Source: Lentinula raphanica (Eukaryota; Basidiomycota; Agaricomycetes; Agaricales; Omphalotaceae). From it: a stretch of DNA of 64,000 nucleotides. The notes beneath the pieces were generated by a model. The model had not been told where the DNA came from and did not search any database. It saw only the letters and a program-made list of their open reading frames with translations. The stretch lies in the NCBI GenBank assembly GCA_027919835.1, contig JANVFP010000020.1:868001-932000 (forward strand), read 5' to 3'. The first letter of the stretch is position 1. Every line of letters begins with the position of its first letter. This document shows positions 22,508-33,582 of the stretch, piece after piece. The position numbers were made by a program, and so were the translations under genes.

Positions 22508-22739
22508 GTATACTGATGCTGGTCCATCAGGAAAGCACTCCTACAGTCTACTGGCAGTGTCTGTACATGGTTCAGATAGTTATCATAAAGGTTGGACACT
22601 GTGATACACATGTACATGTTTCATGTACACTATAGATGTCTACACTTAAATGTAACAATAAATGTCATATTCAATGACCCCCATTACAGATCTCTTGGAT
22701 GACTCTTTTCATGACCCAGCAGCAGTTTGACTTCATAAC

Positions 22740-22943
22740 ATGGGTGTATGCACTGTCATTTACATAAAACACTGTTATATTACAAAAGATTATAGTATAG
22801 CTAGCCACACAGGTTGTATTTTCGAGTTCTCCGAATTATATCTAGAAGAATATGATATAGACAACATCCTGACACAATATGGAGCCCATACAAAAATTAT
22901 TGAGTGTACTATTCATGAATTTCGACTCAAAAACCCCAAATAA
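22740..22943 (+). CDS. Conserved 67-codon ORF in right arm of element A
   Basis: Starts MGVCTVIYIKH, continues LEEYDIDNILTQYGAHTK and ends EFRLKNPK. Same protein as the left-arm copy apart from the N-terminus, with stop at the same motif. The two genes diverge from the element centre, so the 275-bp centre would have to hold any promoters. Confidence 0.35.
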   Translation: MGVCTVIYIKHCYITKDYSIASHTGCIFEFSELYLEEYDIDNILTQYGAHTKIIECTIHEFRLKNPK

Positions 22944-24118
22944 GCGCCCATAAGCGCCCAAAACTCGTTGTTATAAGTGTGTTATAGTATAACAATGTCC
23001 TATTGAAGGTATGTTATACTTACTGATGAAGTGTGTTAAGTATAATTTGTGATAACACTACTCCGAGTTTTGATTGTTAAGTATGTTATATTGATTGATG
23101 AAGTGTGTTGTAACACACATGAACACTGTTCTGAGTTTTTTCATTGTTAAGTGTGTTGAGTATGTTAAGTATAATACACATGGACACTGTTCTGAGAGTT
23201 TTCATTGTTAAGTGCATTATGTGTGTTGAGTATAACACACATGAACACTGTTTCGAGGTTTTTCATTGTTGAGTGTGTTGAGTATGATATACATTACTAC
23301 TATTCCGAGTTTTTTTTCATTGTTAAGTGTGTTAAGTGTGTTAAGTATAATACACATGAACACTGTTTTGAGGTTTTTCATTGTTGAGTGTGTTGAGTAT
23401 AATATACATTACTACCATTCCGAGTTTTTTCATTGTTAAGTGTGTTAAGTATAATAAGCATTGAGTGTGCTGAATATATTGAATGATATAAGCCATTCTA
23501 AGTGTCTGAGTGTACTAGGGGTGCTAAAAATAGCATGTACATCATATATACTCAATGTATAGAGGATCTGGTATGATTTGGAGTGATAAAAATTTTTACA
23601 CTTGTCGCGTATTTTTTTTTATTTTGCGTTTTCAGGGCCAACGAGGCGACCCTGAATTTTTTGAGTATTTTTTATGATTTTTTCAGATTTTTTGCTACCT
23701 GATGAGATCAAGTTCTATTTTTAGACCAATTTCCTTTTTAGGCAACTTTGATGTGCCTGGGATACCCTATATACTTCCTATATGATATTTCCTATTTTTA
23801 AATACTCATATGCACTCTCATGACCCCTGGTTTCAATATAAATCTTTTTCTTTCCCAAAAAGGCAGATCAATGATGCAGATCTCATCATTTTGGCTGATG
23901 CCATCATTTGTAATATTTGCCACACCGCTTCGCAAAGCTGTATATTTTTTTCTATTTTTTTAATGGAAAATACAATTAATATATATATATTATTCAAAAA
24001 TAATAGCCCCCAGAGCCAAAATTTGACCCTTCGAGAGAGTATCGGTGTACTTTGCGAAGCTGTGCTCGAGACTTATCAGAGTACTTCGCGTAGATTCTAC
24101 AGCTATGGGTGAGATATA

Positions 24119-24640
24119 GAGAATGCCCGAAATCTGCCCAATGAAAGCAGCCACTGTGAACAATGAGCCTCACATCGTCTTTGACCACATCTCTACTTCT
24201 CACCGTTTCGGTCCCTTCTAATCAGAGGACCAATGAAATCATTGTTCTCCCGCCAGAGTTCTTCATCTAACACCTTGATTGTTCTAAGCTAATTTAGGAC
24301 AGAAGAATCATAGGAAATGATAAAACGGGTGGAAAGAGGGAGACAGAAGATCAAGCTCAAGGGTGATGAGGAAGAGGAAGGATGAGACGGTCAACCCAAT
24401 GCTCTTTCCTCAGCCTGTCTCTCCCCTCCTCCACATCCTCCGATCCTCCCCGCCACCTTTTTCTTCGCAACATCACTCATTCTTCCCTCTGCTTCTCCCC
24501 GATCTGCACCTATATGGCAGTATCATTGACCCTCCAAGGTTTGCACTCATACACTGTCGCTGATGCAATAGGCTACCCGTCTCCCCCTGACGGTGTTGAT
24601 TCGTTTGGGCAATAAAAGCTTCATTATGAGGAGAAAGGGA
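24119..24640. other. Unassigned stretch right of element A
   Basis: Follows the flanking duplicate of element A. Holds purine-rich and pyrimidine-rich runs and short frames without motifs. No gene called. Confidence 0.35.
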
Positions 24641-25380
24641 AGAGAGCTTCCTTGAGACTCGACCAACCTTCATTGGCCTTGACGTCAGTTTGGGTGAAGT
24701 GGAGGGTGCTGACGTGTTGAGGAGGATTTGTTTCAACGTGTAGTAGCGATCGGCATGGGAGTTTGAAGAACGAGCATGATTCTTGGTAGATAACAAGAGG
24801 GAGATAAGTGGGGGGCCGGACGAGGAGAGATGCTTACTATAGAACTGCACATCCATTCAACCCAAACCTCAGCCGGATCCCACCAGTTTGAGCAACAATT
24901 CTCATGAGTGACTGCCGCACAGAGAATGCAGAAAAGATGCACAATAATTGACATCTGTACATGGAGAAGAACGGTGACCAGAGAAAGAAGGGCAATGAAA
25001 CGAGTTTCTGTAGGAATTCCCAAAAACGAGAGGTGAAAGCGGGGGGAAGGGTGGAGATGGTGGACAAAGAAGGGAGAAAGTCTCGAAGAGAAAAGTGTAT
25101 CCTGTAAAAGAAAACCCAACCACGCCTGCAGTTCATCAGAAACCTTGTTCACTCCTTTCAAGTTCGCCTTGGCCCTGGGTTCTTTCTGACATGTTGCCCC
25201 TCCGGCGTTCTGAGCTGTGTCGATCCTTGTTTATTGCGAGTGTTGGCTGAAAAAAGGGGTATTTGTAGCTGCCAGCTGGAGGCAGAGTGAACACTGCACG
25301 TCCTCTTGAGAAGACCAAGAGCTCGATAATGTTGGAGAAATGGCAGAGGGGAAGGGGAGACAGTGTGGAAGTGCTGTCTG
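24640..25380. repeat. Repeat R, copy 2
   Basis: Same orientation as 20260-21118 with the same order of blocks, much diverged. The two copies lie on either side of palindromic element A. Reading frames on the minus strand (up to 142 codons) are rich in Leu/Ser/Phe with no domain, and are not supported by splice structure. Confidence 0.45.
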
Positions 25381-25384
25381 CCTC

Positions 25385-26510
25385 CATCAGCAAAAATGTT
25401 CTGTGCTCAGGGCTACCCAACATAGATCTCAAAGAATTTCAGGTTGCCTGGGGTCTCTAGAGTCTTCAGTGTCTCTGGTGTCTCCTGAGACACCCCCCAA
25501 AACCTAAAGCCTTTGGAGTTCCTTGAATGTCTTTCAAAATCTCTGAATATCTTTGGATATCTTTAAAAATCTTTGAATATCTTTAGAAATCTTTGAATAT
25601 CTTTGAGGATCTCTGAAAGTCTTTGAGAGATATTTAGATATCTTTCAAAGATTTTTCAAAGCTCTTTAATGAGTTCAAATGATTCAAAAAGTTATTCAAT
25701 CACTTTTACTTCATCATATCATACTCTATCTATTGCTCTTATATTGACTGTATCTACTAACACTCATATATTATGATATACTGTATTTGAACTTGATAAT
25801 TATTGATTTCGGAATACATTCTGATTATATGTATCATATATATATTATTACAACCATTATATATGTGTAATGTTAATAAATATAATAAATAACAATGTAT
25901 ATAGTATATGTTATTATAGCTATATTCAGATTTTGACCTGGTGAAGTTCTTTTTGATTGTACACAGTCTACGGTGGCAGGTCATGTGAGCACCTATATCA
26001 TTGACAACTGTGAGTTGTAATATTTTAACTGATATCTACAGTGTATTACTACACTATATTATCTTCTAGATGTTAAGATGCAATAATATCTTATTGCTAT
26101 TCAATATCTCAAATTTCAAATTTTTGAAAACACTCAAAGTCTTCAGAGAAGCTCAAATATCTTTCAAAGATGTTCAAAGATATACAAAGATATTCAAAGA
26201 TCTTTCAAAGATATTCAGAGAACATGAAAAATCTCAAGAAATCTTCAGGATATTGGAAAAAACCTAGGCAGCTCAGGGTATCCAAGCTCTCTAAAGTATC
26301 TGAAGAGCTCAGGTTATTCCCAAAAACCTAGAGCATTTTAGAGATCTCTGAGTTACCTTTGAACAACCCAGAAACAATTCTAAAGAATCTCAAGGAGACC
26401 AAATTTTGAGCCCTTTTCCCAAAGAGTTCTGAGAGTCTAGATACTTTAGACTTTTGGGGGAATCTCTGGTGTCTTTGAAAGACCTCTGGTCAGGGGTATT
26501 TTTCCTGATG
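25385..26510. mobile_element. Long CATCAG-family element (1126 bp)
   Basis: Begins CATCAGCAAAAATG and ends GGGTATTTTTCCTGATG, with TC on each side (25383-25384 and 26511-26512). The left half has many TCTTTGAATATCTT units and the right half AAAGATATTCAAAGAT units, i.e. the same word in inverted order. The AT-rich middle includes GGTGGCAGGTCATGTGA. A second copy starts at 44266. No coding sequence. Confidence 0.8.
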
Positions 26511-26512
26511 TC

Positions 26513-27540
26513 ATTGGTAGACAGTATCCTTTGCATAGGTTCTCTTCTTGAGGCTCTTGTTGTTCGATTTTCCTTCGTTCCGATTTCTATGGCCAAATCG
26601 GTCACATGTATTGCTTACTGTACATTAGATTCAACTTCGGTTCCTTCTTTCTTTTCTTCCACATCGTTCCACTTTGACTTGCCCTATGTTATATGTTTTC
26701 TCACTCTCGTCTGGACCGTATCGACGTGGATCAAGTATCGCCTGAACACTGGGAGCGCGGAAACAGTCAGATGGGCCAGGTTTAGGTGGCTGAGACTAGT
26801 AATTTTCCAATTCTTTGAATTTCCTTTCATTCAATTCTTATCCCACCAATCCCCTCGCTCGACCGGAGTCTTGGGCATCGAACTACCATCGGAACGTACC
26901 TGTGTATGGGCAGCTCATTCGTCTTCGCTGAGGGCAGCAGCGAAGTAACCTACACTGTTTACTCATCTTGTATGTATCCTGTGGGGCTCTCCATGTGCTG
27001 ATGATGATGGAACGGCTATCTCTTTCAACTTCGAATTATGGAATGCTCATTTGATTTTGAATTACCTATGTTACCTATTTCTTTGCAGCACAAGAGTACG
27101 CGCGGCTGTCGAGCCATACTCATTGCGGTATATGTATGAAATTTTATCTCTCTTGACCATTGACTCTCGTGTGTGTGTATTACAGAACTTTGTTGTCACC
27201 AGAAGAGGCGACCAGTGTGAGTTTTCTTTGATTTTGTTACTAACATCAATTTACAGAAAACCTTCTACAAAGCCATCTACCGCTAACCTATATACGAGAC
27301 CCGACTGAAGCCTCGTACGGTCCTCGCTTGGACCAATAACCCTTTCTTCAACAGAAGAAGACGGGGTAACAAGCTAGCTTCGTACGGTCGGCCTTGATGA
27401 GGGGGGTAAGAGAAGTGGAATGGGGAAAAAGAGGAGCTGGACAAAGAAAAAGAGACGAGGAGAGGGAAGAAATGACGATATGATGTATCATTGAAATCTT
27501 CTCAATGAAGACAACTACTACAGAGTTCATCGATGATCGG
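26513..27540. other. Unassigned, no convincing gene
   Basis: A hydrophobic plus-strand frame (about 26515-26948) and a second (27051-27308) are open, but I found no shared splice structure or domain. The stretch lies between two CATCAG-type elements. Low-confidence host spacer or decayed gene. Confidence 0.3.
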
Positions 27541-27795
27541 CATCAGCAAAATCACTTCTGGCCTGGAGTCTCTTAGAGACTCCAGGCATACCCCCCCTTT
27601 TCCTACAGGCTCTAGAGTCTCTGAGAGAGCTTGAGAGAGCTTGAGAGACTCTAGAGAACTTGAAAAGACATTCAAAGAAACTTCAAATTTCCTCAGGGTG
27701 CCTAGAAACTCTCAGAGACTCTAGAGCCTGTAGGAAAAGGGGGGGTATGCCTGGAGTCTCTTAGAGACTCCAGGCCAGAAGTGATTTTGCTGATG
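27541..27795. mobile_element. CATCAG-family MITE 4 (255 bp) with long, nearly perfect ends
   Basis: About 88 bp at each end are inverted copies (CATCAGCAAAATCACTTCTG...), the best-preserved member in the window. GG flanks both sides (27539-27540 and 27796-27797). Inside each arm is a further palindrome GGAGTCTCTTAGAGACTCC. The middle holds AGAGAGCTTGAG repeats. Probably a young insertion. Confidence 0.85.
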
Positions 27796-27797
27796 GG

Positions 27798-28355
27798 GTA
27801 GCTCACGTTCAACCCACGCCTTGTTCACTCTGAGTCAACGCAAACCACTTTGAACGTTGAGCATGTGCCACAGATGTAGTTGAGTAGTTGAGACTATATA
27901 GTATTCTATCACGAGCTTGTACTACAAGCATTTCGTTCAAAATTAGAGATTACCAAACTGACTGTGTAAGAATCAATGAATGAATGGCAGGAATATCACT
28001 CACTATATCCTTCGTCCTCTCTCAGTGTCCTATTCTTTCATAGCTCAATTCCAAGCCTAAAGAATCCCACCAAATGACCAGAAGAAGCATTGGTTTGAGG
28101 AACAACCGGAACCCGTGAAGTAGGCTGAAGTAGGCCGTCCAACGTCAAGGTCAGAGTTTACAAGAGCAATCATAGCGGATATTTGGTTTGATGAAAAACC
28201 CTAACCCCAATGTAATTCTAATTAGCACCCATACTGCGGCTCTTGCACCTCTCATTCTTTCACCCTGCAACTCGTCCCAGGCTCGTCCTATATCTAATTC
28301 CGCCATCGTCATAGGCTCTACAATCCTATCCCTGGTACTGGTCTGCTCTCAAACC
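27798..28355. other. Unassigned spacer
   Basis: No motif-bearing frame. The plus-strand frame starting 28188 (79 codons) is antisense to the possible minus-strand gene and looks compositional. Confidence 0.3.
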
Positions 28356-29188
28356 TCAATAATCGCCGCAGTGATGGGGAAAAGGTACAACAAGGAATTG
28401 CTGAAGCTTTTGAAGGATCTGTCGTAGGCCTCGATACATCATTTGGAAGACTCCGGGTACAACTCTGCTGCTATCTACACGCTTATAATAGCATCTTAAC
28501 TCATTTTTTATCGAATCAAGCAATCTCTCTTTTCCTAACCTCAGTCTTTCATGCTCTCCAAAATTCAAACCTGTAGGCTCAAGGACATCGGAAAAAGGTT
28601 TCGCTTGACAGATCACAGCAATTTGGAGGTTTGTGACCAGTTTCGTATTGTCTTTCACAGATTACACTGCCGTTAACTCGCCAACACAATGTCTCATTGA
28701 ACAGAATGATTTCAGGTCTGTCCGGTGATGTGGTGAAGAGTGTTGCAAGTTCGTCTGCCTCTTGCTGGTACCTGACCGTGACTTCAAATGCTGCTTTTAT
28801 ATACTTTTTCAATCTCGACACTAAAAAATCCTCAAGCCGGCACTGGAAGAGTTTCAACATTGGTTATGCTCCACTTATACACGTTCTTGCCCCCAAGATT
28901 GAAAAAAATCAAAGGTCACTACTATCAAGGAATTGAAGAGCTGATTTGGCTAGGATTGTTTGGCAGACGGTCAATATCATTACGGATGCTAGATGGTACG
29001 TTTTGCGCACACACTCTCTCTCTTCTTAAACTTACCAGGGTAAACACCTCCACAGAGACTGTAGACAATCTGGGATTTTGATTTGGACAATCTACAAAGT
29101 TTCCTACTGTATATACCTCATGCCCATCAATCATCCACTCTATAAATCCATGAATCAAATTCCGTTTGTCTTCAACTTCAACATCCAA
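28356..29188 (-). CDS. Possible multi-exon hypothetical gene
   Basis: From an ATG at 29188, MDVEVEDKRNLIHGFIEWMI... runs to VEVFTL and a good GTAAGT donor (about 29038). After one or two introns ending at CTCTTCCAG (about 28848) the product continues CRLEDFLVSRLKKYIKAAFE, TSPDRPEIILFNETLCW, then KDNTKLVTNLQIAVICQAKP, LNFGEHERLRLGKE and YYKRVDSSRVVPG. The later segments look like real protein (mixed, low in repeats). I do not know the family. The exact introns are uncertain. Confidence 0.35.
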
Positions 29189-29199
29189 AATTCAGCAAA

Positions 29200-30572
29200 C
29201 GCAGTCTAGCTGTGAAACCACAAGAGGCGATGCAACACCTTGATTCAGATTTGACTTGATGACTTGATTTTGATCTTTGTTCTCAGGAAGACAGTGGTGC
29301 GATCGATGTGTTTTGATGAAGAATAGGTTCAGAGCTGGATATCAAAATCTCATAGAGGGAAGGTGCGTATGTGTTTATGAGTGCAGTGCCATGTCACAAA
29401 TCCTGATATCCACCTAGCTTCAAGTTTTTGGCACTGCTTTTGAGAATGTCAATACTAACACTCATAAAATATCCTTGATGTCGACGTCCAGCAATTCTGC
29501 GGCTTTTTGAACTTCACATCCATTGAGCATCATGCATATTCTGACTCTGAGGGCTCATATATGACATGACAACTGATGACCGTTCAGACTCGGAGAAAGC
29601 CATTGCCATCCCACGAAAAGTGCACTAAGCTCCATATGAGGCTTTCTCTTGAGTCTCTGGCTCTCAACCAAACTCCGACATCTGATCCTCATGATTCCGC
29701 ATCTCCCTTCATCTCCTTCCAAGACTTCACCTCATTATACACACAACGAGTTCTTCTTCAAATGTGCAGAACAAGGGGTGATCTGATTTGAATTTTGCGC
29801 CTTGATGTGATCTGATATTGATTTAGCTTGCTCACCATTCTTCACGGAAGGACCACGCTGGTCCAGATAGAAGAAGAGGCTGTGCATCAGAAATCAATGG
29901 TGTGTTCCCATCCACAGCAATTTTCCCTTTCCTCTGCTCATTACTCCTCCTCCAGTTGCATGTGCACGCAGCTTCTTTTTCCCCACATTCATGTGTTCAT
30001 TTGAACAAGTACTCTTGTCCCTCCCAAGGCATAATTGGCAACATGTAACCAATCGACCTGGGGTTTCCAATCTGCCACTGATGCCTCTCTTCAACACTTC
30101 ATGATGAGCCTGATATACATCATCTTCTCTTCATAGCAGGACACTATATTGACAAAAATATGTCAAAGGATGAACGAATCAACATTGCTTGAGATCTGAC
30201 TCAAAGTTCTGGAAGAAGAGCTAGAAACTGGCTTAGGCAGCTGACGGTGTTATGAAGACACCAACAACTGACATGGTGGCTATTAGCGGGTATCCATGTG
30301 TCAATCAACTTATGGACTCTCTGCAGACTACATAGCAATAACAATGTGTAATGATCCCAGATTAATTCAATAGCATTGTGAGAGACACTTCAGTGACAGG
30401 CAGAATGAATACAATGTCAGTTGACATAGTTGAAGAACACTGGAATTCCCAGGCATAGAGTTTATAAACTAAATGAATGGCCTTGATTTTTCCACACCCC
30501 CCCCTCCAACAAGCTACCTTCCATTGCAACGCACATTCCATTTTGTAACCATTCCTAAATACCAGTGATAAA
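29200..30572. other. Intergenic region upstream of the DUF6535-ankyrin gene
   Basis: No coding exon found; a 71-codon frame at 29576 has no support. The last few hundred bases should contain the promoter of the gene starting at 30573, but no clear TATA box was picked out. Confidence 0.35.
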
Positions 30573-32954
30573 ATGAGCACATTCAATGCAACGTGGTCTC
30601 ATGCAAGGAATCAGGGTGAATATATCAGTGGTAAGTCAATTTTCAACCAGGAAAGCTGGTTATCTTAAATTTCACAGGAAGCCGATCTTATGACTATAGG
30701 GAGAAGTATGAGGATGATGCTAAAAAAGAATGGCTAGCAGAAAATGCTAGAGTTTGGAAAGTATATTTAGATGAAGCAGAGCTGAAAGATAATGAATTAT
30801 TGGCAGGGTTTAAGGACACAATTGATGCACTTTTAATTTTTGTAAGGTTCACCTTCATTGAAAAGGTATTCTTCACTCATAGCTCTTCTAGGCAGCACTT
30901 TTTTCTGCAGTTGTGACATCCTTCATAATTTCCACAATAACTTCCCTTCAACCCAACTATACACAAATTACTGCAGTCCTTATGGTGGAGCAGATAAATT
31001 TGCTAAGAGCTGCTGGTAACTTGACAGCAATCAACCCTATCCCTGATTCCAATGTCAATCTTGACATGACAACTCCTGGCACAAAAGACCTTTGGATCAA
31101 TGGTCTATTTCTTGCAAGTTTATCACTTTCTCTTGCCACTGCACTATTATCAGTGTTAGTCAAACAGTGGCTTCAAGCATACACTGCTATATCCTCAGGA
31201 AACGCAAGGGAGCAGGCTATGCTTCATCAATTTAAATATTCAGGATTAATTCAATGGAAAGTCCCTGAAATAATTGGAACTCTACCACTCATTTTGCATA
31301 CATCCCTGGGTTTATTTTTATTGGCCTGTCATTGTATATTCATGAGCTACACACTAGTCTCTCTTGGATTGTAATTGTTGTGACAATCATTGCTGGCATA
31401 TTGTATGTAGGAAGTATCAGTTTGCCTTCTTTCTGGCTTAATTGCCCATACAAAATTCCACTGCTTTTCATCCCAAGCAAATATATCATATATATGATTA
31501 ATGTCATTGTATGGGCTATTAAATGGACCAACAGCAAGCTTTGGCATCTTCAAAAGGAGGATAAATATCCACAACTCTCCTTGAAGTCATTGCATAATGC
31601 TGAAATTGATTATATCCATGATCTGGACATTCTGCAATTGCTTCTCATAGATATTCTCAATAGTCTTTGTTCAATTTTTTCAAATCAATCAATTCAGTAT
31701 ATAGCAGCACAAGCATTCAGTGGAGCATTCTTTTCATTTCCAGAGAATTTATGGTCTAGTTTTGATAATCAGGAAAGATTCCAGGAAAATTGTGCAGAAA
31801 AGCTTGAATATTACTTGGGATCTATTCAGAGAGCCATATGGAAAGGCCTTGCTATTGATAAAGATGAAAATGTACAACATTGGATAGATATAATCAAGGA
31901 GTGGACCAGAAAGTCGGCTTCCAATACTAGTCCATTGAAGGAATTTGATACAAATCTAAAAATAAAGCAGTTTTTGGAAGCTGTTGTGCAGGACAATCTT
32001 GAGACTGTGAAATTCCTAGTGCAAGATAAATATGTAGATATTCATACTGAAAAAATTTCCATAACTGCATTGAATGATGCTGCATTGCTTGGACACTTGG
32101 AAATGGTAAAGTTTCTGGTTGAAAAAGGAGCAGACATCAATGCTCAAAACCAGTTTGGTAGTACTCCATTGCTTGCTGCTATAAGCAGAGGCCACTTAGC
32201 AATTGTGGAATTGCTGATTGAGAAGGGTATAGATATTGAATCTCAAGACCAGTTTCAAAATACTGCATTGGAAATTGCTATACAAAGAGACCACTTAGCA
32301 ATTGTGGAATTGCTGATTGAGAAGGGTGCAGATATTGAATCTCAAAACAGATTTCAAAATACTGCATTGCATACTGCTATAGACAGAGGCCACTTAGCAA
32401 TTGTGGAATTGCTGATTGAGAAAGGTGCAGATATTGGATCTCAAGGCTCGTTGCAACAAACTGCATTGCATACTGCTGCAGCTTCAGGCCACGTAGAGAT
32501 TGTAAGATTGCTGCTTGAGAAAGGTGCAGATATTGAATCTCAAGATGGATTACAAAATATTGCATTGAATACTGCTGCAGCCTGGGGCTACTTAGAGATT
32601 GTAAGATTGTTAATCGAGAGCAGCTCAAATGTTGAATCTCAAGATAGTCTTTATAGTATTGCATTGCGAGCTGCAGCTACCTCAGGTCATTTAGAGGTTG
32701 TAAAATTATTAATCAATAAAGGTGTAGATGTCAAAGCTCAAGGTGGTCATTATGGTATTGCATTGATAGCTGCTGCAGTTAGAGGTCATTTGGAGATTGT
32801 GAGGTTTTTAGTTGAAAAAGGTGCAGACATCAGAGTTCAACATGATATGTATGAGACTGCATTGCAAGCTGCTGAGCTCTTTGGCCATTCAGAAATTGTC
32901 ACATTCCTCACTCATTTGGGTGACAACACTACTGACACAATATTAGAACTGTGA
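30573..32954 (+). CDS. DUF6535 membrane protein fused to ankyrin repeats, one frameshift
   Basis: Exons 30573-30630, 30678-30841 and 30892-32954, with canonical introns. The start MSTFNATWSHARN is followed by RVWKVYLDEA and the DUF6535 core: membrane segments ALFSAVVTSFIIST and INGLFLASLSLSLATALLSV, the KQWL motif, FKYSGLIQWKV, and a further membrane pair ending before NCPYKIPLL. After a linker come about ten 33-residue ankyrin repeats (from about 31960), with consensus GHLAIVELLIEKGADIESQ, to the stop at 32954. Near 31306-31325 the frame shifts by one base: the protein reads HTSLG in one frame and FIFIGLSLYI in the next, as if one A were missing. Ankyrin repeats bind proteins, and DUF6535 has no known function. 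A membrane-anchored recognition or scaffold role is inference. Confidence 0.8.
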
Positions 32955-33574
32955 ATATCAAGTACTATGTATAAAAAATGTAAATTTATAAATGATATTT
33001 CATTTGAACCTAATAATATATGTGTATTAAGTGAATGTTGAAATCAGCATTGAATTTGCAGGATCAAATAGAGGTAACTATTCATAATCTTGAGTCATGT
33101 TGCAAAAGCAACCTCTTCAATGAAACTCCCTTCCTTTCCTCCAATAAATCCATCTTGAAATTTTCTGTAACAGTGTATCATCTGACCCATTCAATGCCAT
33201 CAAATGAATCAACAGAGTGTAGTCCTTCAGGTGTAAATGATACTGCTACATAATTGATAAATCACAAGTGTAGCTTGTAATCATTGACTTTCCTCATCAC
33301 ATCTCCGAATATGCATTTACAGTGTATGTATCTACATATCTCAGCAGTTTCGAGCTTCATGAGCATTTCTCCTTGGGAGTTTTGAAACTTGTTTTTCTTT
33401 TCAATTTTGTGAATACGAAGTTACAAACACAATTTTGACATGAAATGCCATGCTATGTTTCTTTTCCAATGGGGGTGTATTCATCTCCCACTTGTCACAG
33501 CTGAATAGAGCACAAAGGGCGCAGACCGGGAAGAAAGAAAATGGAGGGGGTAATGCCTTGGCCCTTTAATCAAG
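32955..33574. other. 3' flank of the ankyrin gene, no gene seen
   Basis: Probably includes the 3' untranslated region. The 72-codon frame at 33035 has no motif. Confidence 0.35.
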
Positions 33575-33582
33575 GTTTGACT

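Larger units (their letters stand above)
21127..24110. mobile_element. Giant palindromic element A (2984 bp)
   Basis: Left arm about 21127-22483 and right arm about 22759-24110 are near-perfect inverted copies separated by a 275-bp centre. Outer part: an AAGTCTCGAGCACAGCTTC block, then an AT-rich block. Middle: CGCGACAAGTGT followed by a tandem array of 60-110-bp units built from AACACACTTAACAATGAAAA and AAACAGTGTTCATGTG. Inner: GGGCGCTTATGGGCGCTTAT and the small ORF. TAGATATA (21119-21126) and GAGATATA (24111-24118) flank it, an 8-bp target duplication with one mismatch. No transposase. Confidence 0.85.

Noticed and set aside
22040..23400. Regular spacing of repeats looked at first like a CRISPR array or centromeric satellite
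   Set aside because: The 60-110-bp units have no unique spacers, are mirrored in the other arm, and lie inside a bounded mobile element.
24733..25432. 142-, 99- and 98-codon minus-strand frames
   Set aside because: No domain, no splice structure, and they overlap each other in different frames within a diverged repeat.
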